DNA of 64,000 nucleotides from Tilletiopsis washingtonensis (taxonomy: Eukaryota; Basidiomycota; Exobasidiomycetes; Entylomatales): the NCBI RefSeq assembly GCF_003144115.1, contig NW_020312013.1, positions 186,001-250,000 on the forward strand. The letters are read 5' to 3'. The notes under the pieces were generated by a model, which was not told the DNA's origin, searched no databases, and worked only from the letters and a program-made list of their open reading frames with translations. The position numbers were made by a program, and so were the translations under genes. How positions within the stretch are numbered: position 1 is the first letter of the stretch; each line of letters starts with the position of its first letter. Of this stretch, positions 11,314 to 20,350 are shown in pieces.

Positions 11314-12531
11314 ATGAGGATCAGGTGCGAGCAGCTCGGCTTCCTTCATCTCCACATCATCCTTTTCGCATCGGTGGCCGCTGCCGCGAGGGACTGCTAC
11401 CGCCCATCCTACCGCCGCCACCACGCACCCGCCGACGACGAGCCGCTGCCGCAGCAGCAGTGGCGCGCCTCGCCTCCTCCTCGCTCGCCTTCGCCGCTGC
11501 GTCGAAACCGCTCGCGCCGCCGAGAGTCGGAATCTACACAGCGTGAAGCGCGGCCAGTCCAACCTTCGCCACCGCATCAACAGCCGCAACGGCAGGCAGC
11601 CGCACCGCCGCTGCATCACGCTGGCATGGCAGCGTTGGTCGCGTTGGCTGCGCAGCAGAAGCACGAGATGGCACAGCTGGCGGCGCAGTTCCATGCGCAG
11701 ATGCAGCAGCTCGCTCTGCAGCAGAACGCTGCGTTTGCCACGCTGGCCGCCCAGGTGCAGATGGCACAGCTGCAGGCCGAGGCGCCGAACATCCGGCCTG
11801 CGCAGCCGGTGCCGCATGCACCGCGGCTGGGACGCCAGCGCGAGCACTCCGCGCAGCAGCCGGAACAGGCACAGCAGTCGGATGTAGTCCAGCAGGCGCA
11901 GCAGATCCGCCAACACCTCCAGAGAGAGCAGCAGCTCCGCGAAGAGCTCCTCCGCCAGAGTTTGGCCGAGGACTCACTGCGCGGATAGCCGCAGCAGCCG
12001 GCGTCGTCGAGTCTGCGCTCTGCGCAGCTGGAGCAAGGCAGCTCTGGCAGTGAGCAACAGCACGAACGCAGCTCAGCAGTCGTCGCTCCGGCTCTCGTGC
12101 CGCTGCAGCAGTGGAGCTCGGCGAACGAGGCGCACAGGCCCTGGTTGCAATCTGGAGCGCAGCATCATGCCGTGCCACAGGCGGACGATGCACTGCAGCC
12201 GTTGGAGCTTCCGGCGAACTTGCTGGAGAACTTTCGCAGGGCTGCAGGCTGCCGGGCTGGAAGCGCCTCGCACGAGCAAGGTACGTGTTCTGAAGCGGCT
12301 GCTTTGCGCAAGGCTTTTGGCCCTGGTGCCGTCTCTTACACCTTCCCCTCAGCTGCCGAAGAGGCGCAGCCGAGCGGAGGCAAGACTGCTCGCAGCAAGC
12401 CGGGTCCGTCTAAGCCGTACGCGAGACAGGAGGGTGAGCTTGTCGCGTCTCCGGTTCGCCCTGAGCTTGAGCTGACGAGCCTCTTGTGCTTGCCCACAGC
12501 GCGCAAACGGAGGTCGCAAGCGGTCTACTGA
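11314..12531 (+). CDS. Gln/Ala-rich protein C, third tandem family member
   Basis: The frame is open from 11206 to 12531 apart from one TAG at 11986-11988. Introns 12281-12352 and 12434-12499 are both phase 1, like the first two introns of genes A and B, and KPYARQEG before the second matches KPYERAPG in gene A. The body has a His/Gln/Ala coiled-coil-like stretch (AAQQKHEMAQLAAQFHAQMQ) and Arg/Ser-rich parts. The TAG is preceded by CTCAC and sits at a possible acceptor, so an extra intron (11884-11988, 105 nt, weak donor GTAGTC) would remove it without changing frame. Otherwise the gene is decaying. The start at 11314 is tentative; its first 25 residues are fairly hydrophobic. Confidence 0.5.
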
Positions 12532-12989
12532 GCGCGACACGTCCGCTTAACGATTCCGTCATGAAGAAGTCAGTAAGGGGTGCAGGATCGACTATATGCG
12601 CTGGCGCTGACTCTCCTCAGGCACGAGCGGAAGTAGCTCTCTCTGTCGTTCCGCAACACCCTCGCATCCTTTCTCCGCGTCACCTCGCACGACATCCGTC
12701 CCGCGCGCAGTCCCGTAACGACCCTCTTTCCGCGATACCTCACTCCGAGCAAAGCACATGATGAGCACAGATGCGTGAGCCGAGATGCCGCGGCGTCGAT
12801 CACACCCGAGTGAGGTGTGCGTGGCCTCGGGCGTGGCTCGTCTCTCTCAGCGTCGCCTGCAGGGCGGACTCATGACGCACAGGAGCATAGCGATAGTACA
12901 GTAGATCAAATGCTGAGAGACGGAGCAATGCGATGTAGAGCGACAAAATGAAGGGAGCGAGGCAGGTCCGAGTCCAGATGCGAGCAGAA
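12532..12989. other. Short intergenic region
   Basis: The 3' side of gene C meets the 3' end of the protease. Nothing else is supported. Confidence 0.5.
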
Positions 12990-14569
12990 CTATGCCAGGA
13001 GAAGCGCGCTCGTCACGACCGCCGCCAGGCCGACAGCGACGCATCCACTGCTGAACGCTGCGGCGCCACTCGTGGCAGCCTTGGTCTGCGCAACCGTCGT
13101 GCTGCTGGTGCCCGAGTTGAGGCCGTCTGCGAGTGCTGCGAAGCCGACGCGTGCGGGACTGCCGTTCTGGAGAGGGGCAAAGCATGGTCAGTGCGACCGC
13201 TGAAAGGCCAGGCTTTGCGTGGCAGAGCACTCACCTGGAACACCGAGTACACGCCCTTGAGGAACGCATCGCCGACGATCCACTGCAGCGAGCGCGTGTT
13301 TGCGTCGCTGCCCACGTCGAAGAAGGCGCCCATGCACGTCGTGCCGGCGCGGTTCGTGGCGCCGGCGACAAAGTCCTGCGTGTTGATGGCGTACTGCTGG
13401 TCGCCAAAAGTCATGGTAGTGTTGACTGCCGTGTCGCATGGGAACTCGTAGTATCCCTGCGAGGAAGCGCTGGCTTGCGCGCCGGGGATCTGCGCGTACA
13501 GCGCAGAGATGACAGAGGAGGGACCGCCGATGAGCGTGGTGCCCGTGTCGATGGCGGCCTTGTTCGTCGAGCTGACGTCGAGCGCCGTCGGAGACGCCGC
13601 CGAGCGTGATGAGACGGAGACGCCGCCGAGCGTGATGAGCCAGTAGGCCTTGTTGATTACGTTGCTCCAGTTGATCGCGCCCTGGTAGCTTTTGGAAGTT
13701 GGAGTAAGTAAATGAATCACACAACAGATCTGAGTCAACGTACAGCGTTGAATTTGCGCCGCCGAGAGTGAATACGCCGCCGTACTGCTCGAGGTCGCTC
13801 GACGTCGTCGCCGTCTGGATCTGCCGGTTGAGAAAGAAGGCAAACTCCTCGGCGCCGCTCGTGAGGCCGACGTTGCTCCACAGTGGCGGCGATTGACTGG
13901 TGCTGAGGCTCTGAAAGCCGAGGCCTGCAATGCCGGAGATTTCGCTGTTGAGCAGACCGGCCGTCACGGCAGTGGCGAGCGCAAAGGTCTGCGACGAGGC
14001 CGTCTTGCCGGCAACGCTCATCGTGTCGCGCACGAGGTAGCCATCGACAGCACCCGAGCCGTATGTGATGTCGAATGCCGTGCTGGCGTTGGTGAAGGAC
14101 GACGAGGAGCTGGGCGAGTAGGGGCTCCGTGCGCCCGACGCGATCCCTGAGCAGGAGGTCAGCTGTGCTGCACGGCGTGCCGCGCAGCCACGACAGACGC
14201 ACAGATGTCGGCCGAGCCCGTGTCGAGCACAAGCGGCACCTGCTGCGCATTGCTGCCCACGGAGAACGTGGCCGTCCAGCTCGAGTCGCTCTGCACGTTT
14301 GCGAGCGTGGCCGCTCCCGCCGTGTCTCTGCTCTGCACCTCGTCGGCGGCGTCGTCGAGGGCATACTTGCGCCGCAGATGTGTGCGCTGCGCATTGGCCC
14401 AGGCGTGGATGCGCTCCGGATCGGCGGCGGCGGCGGCGCCTCGGCGAGAGATGGCCTGCGAGACGCCCTCCTGCGGCACATCGCGGCGCGAGACGACGCT
14501 GGGCGCCGCGTCGCTGAGCGTGGCGCCGAGGAGCACGAGGGCAGAGACGAGAAGAGAGTGCCGGACCAT
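12990..14569 (-). CDS. GPI-anchored pepsin-like aspartic protease (A1)
   Basis: Secreted or cell-surface aspartic endopeptidase. Exons 14569-14203, 14146-13744, 13688-13235 and 13166-12990 join in frame to give 466 aa. The start at 14569 puts a signal peptide first (VRHSLLVSALVLLGATLSDA); a longer in-frame start at 14632 would bury it. A propeptide with dibasic RR sites follows. The first catalytic motif is VLDTGSAD with IWIASG rebuilt across intron 1, the flap region gives ITYGSGAVDG, and the second catalytic motif is AIDTGTTLIGG. The C-terminus is a Ser/Thr/Ala linker and a hydrophobic tail (VGLAAVVTSALLLA) at the very end, typical of a GPI-attachment signal as in yapsins. A 26-bp tandem duplication lies just before the second motif. 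Confidence 0.95.
13590..13639 (-). repeat. 26-bp-period tandem duplication inside the protease
   Basis: The 24-base unit GGAGACGCCGCCGAGCGTGA(TGAG) occurs at 13590-13613 and 13616-13639. As the period is not a multiple of three, the two copies are read in different frames (LITLGGVS, then SSRSAAS). Confidence 0.95.
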
Positions 14570-16029
14570 GCTGAAGAAACTGTGCTTGATGGCTTGTGGC
14601 GGGGCTTGCGGGGTGCAGCAGTTGCGAAGCACGCTGCTTATGGCCTCGAGAGGGGCGAGCGCTCAGCGGCAGCTCAGGTCCCGAGAGGGGCGGTGCAACA
14701 CAGCGCGTGCCGAAGTGTGGCTTGCGCGCTGCCGCGGTGACGCTGCTTACACGTTGGCGCGTCGGCCTCGGAAAGTGACGAGGGGTCAGGGACCACGACG
14801 CGCACTTTGCAGCTCGATTGCAGAGGGTGTAGCTTTTTGCGGCGTTAAGAAAGGAGAGTGGGCGCAGAGCAGGGCACGGCGAAGCGACGCCGCCTGCTGC
14901 AGCTGCTACGAGTCGAGCCTGAGCTCAGCGGCGTGCAGGTGCCGGAGGGGCGAAGAGGCTGTGCGGACGCACGGCAGCGCGCGGAGCGTGTGGAGGCGCA
15001 CGCGGCCAAATCGCCGATGCGGCGCAAAGGCGGACGGACGAGGTCAAGCACAAGGGCGCGCTTGGTGCGACGGCGGAGGCGCTGAGATGCCGGCGGCTCG
15101 AGCGTGCCGGCGGCGCAGGAGCGGGCCGAGGGTCGCCTGCAACTGTGCGACGTCGCTCGAGAGCGGCGATGCGAGGGCTGGATCAAGGAGTGTGCGGGCC
15201 GAGAGAGCGAGGGTAAGAATAGGAGGCTAAGAAGATGTGGGCACGGAGAAGGATAAAGATAGGCTGGCCAGCAGCGCGACGAAGAGAAGAAGAGGAGAGA
15301 GGGTGCGCGGTGGGGGCATGAATGCGACCCGGCCTTGTCTTTTGAGCGCCTGGCCCTGGCAGCGGTCAGCCGGCATGGAGCGCACGCATCGAGTGAGGCA
15401 GCAGGCAGGCAGGAAAGCATCGGTGCTAGTGCTGCTCTGGACGTCAAGCGTGCGCGATGGCAAAGTCGATGCGGCGATGGAGCGGCGAGCAACAAGAATG
15501 CGGCGCCAGCCTCCGTTCTTCGTCATGCGTCTCCGAGCTGTGCGCTGCGGCAGTCGACGACGTCCTGGGTCCTTCGCGCGCTTGGTGGCGCTTGCCTCCG
15601 CGATGTTCCGCTGCGCTCTGCCGCCGGTGCCGCAGCGGTGCTCGGCGGCGAATGTCGCTCCGGACAGGGAGCGGCAGCTTTTGCCAACGGTCGATGTTAC
15701 CGCAGCGCGCTACCGGCGGCGCCAGAGGCGCAGATGCAGCGTTCAGGCGGTGCCGCGGCGCGGACGGTGACGCGTGAGCAGCCGCGGCGGGCGGTGCAGC
15801 GCAAGCGGCGAGGCGCGAGTCGGCCGCTCGGCTGCTCCCACGCTGCGCGCCTCCACGCCGGCCTCGGTGCCGATCCGATAGCGCACCGGCCTCTTTCGCC
15901 CCTCCCGCACCCTCCGCTCGCTCCTGCCTCGCCGCTGCGCACGCTTCAGACAAGCGCGTGCGCCGGCGCCTTAGCTGCGCCCTCTCCGCATCGCCCTTGC
16001 TTGCCGCAGCATCCACGGCATCGGGCACG
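14570..16029. other. Divergent intergenic region
   Basis: 1.46 kb between the divergent protease and oxidoreductase starts. Open frames here are typical of GC-rich DNA, with no recognisable product on either strand. Confidence 0.5.
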
Positions 16030-17831
16030 ATGCAGCGCTTCCCTCGGTGCGCCGCCTCGCTGCGCCTGCGCCCGCTGCGGCCCGCGCGCCTCGAGGCGGC
16101 GCCGCGCCGCCTTCGCGCACTGCACAGCTCGGCGCAGCGGCACGCTGCAGCAGCCGCGAGCAGCGCGGCACCGGCGCCGCTCTATCCGCTCGTCGAGGGC
16201 CGCACGCTGGCCGCGGCGCCTGCGGCCGGCGCGCTGCCCGAGGCAGAGGTGGACCACGTCGTCATCGGCGCCGGCGTCGTGGGCCTGGCCGTCGCGCGCG
16301 AGCTGGCACGCCGCTGGCCCGAGCGCAGCACGTACCTCGTCGAGCGCCATGCGCGCCCGGGCGAGGAGACGAGCAGCCGCAACTCCGAGGTCATCCATGC
16401 CGGTAAGTGGATGCTGAGCGCTGCGGCGTCACAGGTGGAGGCTGAGGGGCGTGGGCTGCCTGCCAGGGCTGTACTACCCCGTCGACTCGCTCAAGACGCG
16501 CATGTGCGTGCGCGGCCGCGACCTGATGTACGAGTACTGTGCGGCAAAGAACGTCGCACACAAGCAGGTGACGAAGCTCGTCGTCGGGCCGGCGAGTGCG
16601 CAGGGGTACCTGCAGAAGATGGTCGCGCACGTCGATGCGCTGCCCGCGGCGCACCGCCCGCAGATCCGGCTCGTCTCCGGCGCCGAGGCGCGGGAGATGG
16701 AGCCGGACCTGAGCCCTGATGTCGGCTGTGCAGTGCACAGTCTCAGCACGGGCATCGTCTCGTCGCACGAGCTCATGGCCAGCTTCGAGCGCGACATTCT
16801 CGAGGCCGAGTGTGCCGAGATCGTGTACGGCACGCGCGTGCTGCGCATCGACCCTGTCGTGCCCGCAGCTGGCGGCTCGAGCAAGCGCGGCGCCAGCGCA
16901 GACGAGAGCGGCTGGATCGTGCAGACGCAGACGGGCGACAGCGAGCATGTCGACATGCTCAAGGCGCGCGTCGTCATCAACGCCGCGGGCCTCAATGCGC
17001 CGTCGCTGCTCAACGGCCTCTTGCGCGACGGCCACTTTGGCAGTGCGCCAGCCGACTGGGCGGCTGCGGGAAGCGGCGAGGGCGCAGATGAGCAACGGCC
17101 ACTGGCGGCGTACTACATGAAAGGCAACTACGCCACATACAAGGGCGAGGGCGCACGCAACGTCTCGCGCCTCATCTATCCCGTGCCGTCGGGCATGGCC
17201 GGCAGCAACGACGCACACAAGCACACGTCGCTCGGCAGTGAGTCGCAGAGGCCCATTAGTCCATGTCCACAGCATTGACATGCGCGCAGCGCACCTCACG
17301 CTCGACCTCGACGGCAACGTGCGCTTCGGGCCCGATGCCGAGTGGCTCTTTCCCGACGCCTCTGCGTCGGCCGACTTCTGGAGCCGCTCCCTGCCGGCGC
17401 TCACGCCCGTGCCCTTCTCGCACGAGCAGGGTGCCCAGGAGGCACGTCTGGACCAGATGCTCGAGGCGATCCGCTCCTACCTGCCCGGCGTGCAGCGCGA
17501 GGGCCTGGCGCCCGACTACGCCGGCATCCGGCCCAAGCTCGTGCCGCCCGGCGCGGCGTTCCGCGACTTTGGCGTGCTGCTGCACGACAGTGCACGGCTA
17601 GAGCAGCAGCGCATCTGGCAAGAGGCGCTGGCCGATGCGGCGCCCGGCACCGTGTCGGGCGCCATGATTACGCTGGCAGGCATCGAGAGCCCGGGCCTGA
17701 CGAGCAGCCTGGCCATCGGCGAGCTGGTCGCCGACCTCGTGGCGCGCCGCGTCTGGGCCGACGCTCGCCGCACGCGCGTCCTTAAGCGGCAGAATGTAGA
17801 CCACGCCGCGGGCCTCGACGGCTGGGCTTGA
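16030..17831 (+). CDS. FAD-dependent L-2-hydroxyglutarate dehydrogenase-like enzyme
   Basis: Predicted to oxidise L-2-hydroxyglutarate to 2-oxoglutarate in mitochondria (metabolite repair), by family. Exons 16030-16402, 16467-17237 and 17290-17831 give 561 aa, longer than the usual 420-460 because of an N-terminal extension. The first 50 residues are Arg/Ala-rich without acidic residues, as in a mitochondrial presequence. The dinucleotide fold is [19 protein letters not shown] (residues about 74-92), then [15 protein letters not shown], a DAO-superfamily signature kept across intron 1. Later motifs are [35 protein letters not shown] across intron 2, and the C-terminal [16 protein letters not shown]. 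The middle carries a Ser/Gly-rich insertion (near 16860-16910). It converges on the YAR1-like gene. Confidence 0.92.
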
Positions 17832-17876
17832 TGCACGCACCCCCCAATAGATGGAGCTTGGATGAGGTATAGGCAT

Positions 17877-18734
17877 TTACTTGAGTTCTGCGTCCTGCAC
17901 GCCGTTTGTCGCTGCATCGACGGCCGCATCCTGCTGTGCCGGCTGCGCGGCGGCGGCCGGCTGCTGAGGCGCAGCGGGCGTGTCCTCGCCGACCTCCTCC
18001 TTGCTCGGCGCCGGCGTGGGCCCGCCAATCATGCGCTCCAGCAGCCACTTGACGACGTCCTCCTTGCCCGCCATCTGCGCCTCGCTCATCGGGCCGCGCC
18101 CCGCCTTGTTGCGCGCATCCCACGGACTCCGCTCCGCCGCCTTCTCCTCGTCCTCCTCCTCGTCTGCGCCCGCGCCACTCTCGACTGGCCGCGGCGAGAG
18201 CTCCTCGATGCGCTGCACCAAGGCCTGCACCGCCGGCAGGTGCCCGTTGAGCGCGGCCCAGTGCACGGCCGTGTTGCCGGCGTCGTTGGCGCGCAGCACG
18301 GCGTCGAGCTTGAGCTTGGGCAGCAGATACGAGAGCACCTCTGCGCGTGATGGCGTGAGCACTGACGCGGGCTTGGGCGGGCTGGCAGCCGCGGAGCACG
18401 TGGTGCCGACGCGAGCAGCAAGCCTCGGCGGGAGGCGCCAGCGTGGCACCGTGCTCTCAGCTGGCGTGCCCCGAGCAGCGGGCGCCACAGCCGCGTGGCA
18501 GAGCTCGACCTCAGCTCGGCACTCACCCATGTGTCCGTTGGCCGCCGCATACAGCAGCGCCGTGTTGCCCGTCTCGTTTGCCGCCGCGTCGAGCGCCTGC
18601 GCCAGCTGCGCGTCGCTCAGCGGCGCCGCGCCCTCGGCGGCAAAGGCGGCGAGTGCGCTGCGCAGCTCGTCGACGTCGCCGGCGCGCGCGCTGTACAGGA
18701 CGTCGTCGATCTCGTCGGCGGTGGGTGTGCGCAT
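17877..18734 (-). CDS. YAR1: Ankyrin-repeat protein, YAR1-like
   Basis: Two exons, 18734-18527 and 18340-17877, give 223 aa; yeast Yar1 is about 200 aa. The N-terminus (EIDDVLYSARAGDVDELRSA) and two ankyrin repeats (NETGNTALLYAAANGHMGE, then NDAGNTAVHWAALNGHLPAV) match the Yar1 layout, followed by the acidic DEEEDEEKA, the MAGKEDVVKWLLE segment and an Ala/Pro/Gln tail. Yar1 is the chaperone that escorts ribosomal protein Rps3 (uS3) during 40S assembly, with the acidic region important in the yeast protein. The assignment rests on repeat number, size and the divergent RSA3-like neighbour, and other small ankyrin proteins remain possible. Confidence 0.8.
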   Translation of the reverse strand: MRTPTADEIDDVLYSARAGDVDELRSALAAFAAEGAAPLSDAQLAQALDAAANETGNTALLYAAANGHMGECRAEVELCHAAVAPAARGTPAESTVPRWRLPPRLAARVGTTCSAAASPPKPASVLTPSRAEVLSYLLPKLKLDAVLRANDAGNTAVHWAALNGHLPAVQALVQRIEELSPRPVESGAGADEEEDEEKAAERSPWDARNKAGRGPMSEAQMAGKEDVVKWLLERMIGGPTPAPSKEEVGEDTPAAPQQPAAAAQPAQQDAAVDAATNGVQDAELK

Positions 18735-18956
18735 GGTGTGGTGGTGCGGAGGGCAGTGAGGTGGCTGCGTGGACACGACGTACGCGCGCTGCTGAGACCT
18801 TCGCGCGCGGCGGGTGGAGCAGGCAGGCGAGCAGTGTCCGCGCGCCCTACGCTGCCCGCCCGCCACGCCCAAATTTTGCTCGGCCGAGCGCGTGTCGCGC
18901 GCCGCTCGCGGCACCGACGACGGCCGCTTCTCACCACCACACCACATTCAGCAAGC
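18735..18956. promoter_or_regulatory. Bidirectional promoter, YAR1-like / RSA3-like
   Basis: Only 222 bases separate the two divergent start codons, so the promoter elements must lie between them. The stretch includes CAAATTTT near 18870, one of the few A/T tracts nearby. Confidence 0.6.
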
Positions 18957-19908
18957 ATGGCACCCGGCGCAGCAGGCAAGCCGAAGCGCAAGCGCGCACG
19001 CAAGGCGCGCACCGCCGCCGCCCTCGACGCCTCGAGCTCGTCCTCATCCTCGTCCGACTCGTCGGACAGCGAGCCCGAGCCGGCGCCGGCGCCGGCCGCG
19101 GCCGCGCCCATGGACGTCGACTCGGACAGCGACAGCGACGCGAGCTCCAGCTCCACCTCGTCGAGCAGCAGCAGCAGCAGCAGTGCCGCATCAGCCAGCT
19201 CCAGCCGGGCGCCGGGGCCGTCGTTGCTCCAGCCGGCTGCCGGCGCCAGCAGCAGCGTGCCGGCGTTCAGCCAGCGGCCGCGCGCCTTCTCGCCCTCGCC
19301 CACGCCCTCGCTCGACGGCTTCTCCGACGATGAGCTCAAGCCGCGCCGCGCTGGTCGGACCCGGCTTCCAGACTTGCCGCCGCCAGAGCTTCCGGCGTCT
19401 GTCGCCGCCACGGCCGCCGCAGCACCGCGGCGCACGCGCGAGGAGGAGCGCGCCAAGCGTGAGGCCAGGCGTCTCGAGGACGAGGCGCGCCAGGAGGCCG
19501 AGCGCGAACAGCGCGCCAAGGCGTTCCGCGGCTTCTGGATGGAGATGGTGGCGGAGGACTTTGGCGAGGAGCTCGACAAGATGCGGAAAGTGAGTGCCGC
19601 GCGCAGAGTGCGTGCTGCGCATGTGCAGCGCCTGCCGCCAGCCGATGTGCGGCCCCCACTTGCCTGCCTGTCTGCCCCCCTGCTGACTCTTGCGTCCTCA
19701 CTAGCGCGAACCAGCACTGGCAGACAGCTCGGCGAGCGGCCGGCTGCCGCTGCTCATCGATGCGCTCGGCTCCGGCGCCGAGCTCTTCGCGTCGCGCAGT
19801 GCCGCCGACGCCCGCACTGGCGCGGCACTCTTTGGCGCCTCCGCCGCGGGCAGCGGGCGGACAGGCGGCGGCGTCGACGAGATCAGCCTGGCGATGGGCG
19901 CTCAATGA
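18957..19908 (+). CDS. RSA3: 60S ribosome assembly protein RSA3-like
   Basis: Exons 18957-19589 and 19705-19908 give 278 aa. A basic nuclear-localisation-like start (GKPKRKRARKAR) is followed by Ser/Asp/Glu-rich disorder. The only conserved part is the C-terminal domain: a charged helix (EERAKREARRLEDEARQEA), then FRGFWMEMVAEDFGEELDKM and, across the intron, RKREPALADS and LPLLIDALGSGAELF. This pattern (F-x-E-D/E-L-D-K-x-R, then LLIDALxxGAxLF) matches the Rsa3 C-terminal domain of yeast. Rsa3 is a nucleolar factor of early pre-60S particles. The protein is mainly recognisable by this short domain, so a more distant relative cannot be excluded. Confidence 0.78.
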
Positions 19909-20350
19909 CGATATCACGCTTCGGCACTGGGTACAAGGCGCGCGCGCATGTGATTTGAAAGATGCAAAGGGAAGGGCCCAGAACTGAGGCGCACCGTCGC
20001 TGTATGGAGACACATTCAGAGGGTGGGGGCCTGAGAGCGATGCCGAGACGTGTAGTGCGCGCAAGAGGGGAAGAACGGCGAAGTGAGACGAGCCGCAGTG
20101 TGCAGAGCCCTTGCGCGCGAGGAGAGTAGAAGGGGGACGAGATGCGAAGACTGAGCGGCACAGGGGCAGGTGGGAGATGACATGATGAGGAACCAGAGGC
20201 GGCAGAGGACGCGCATGCGAAGGGGAGCGCAGGAGGGAAGGGTGCATGCGCACAGGAAGAGGCAGGCGAGGCCTCAAGGCGCATCAGAGACTGACTGCGA
20301 TCCAGAAAGACTGCGTGGAGGGCGGAGAAGAGGCACGGCCAGACCGACTG
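19909..20350. other. Convergent 3' region
   Basis: 442 bases between the ends of the RSA3-like and REG1-like genes. No gene is seen; it is relatively purine-rich on the + strand. Confidence 0.5.

Noticed and set aside
14632-14632. Upstream ATG for the aspartic protease
   Set aside because: Would place 21 polar residues before a clear signal peptide; the ATG at 14569 is preferred.
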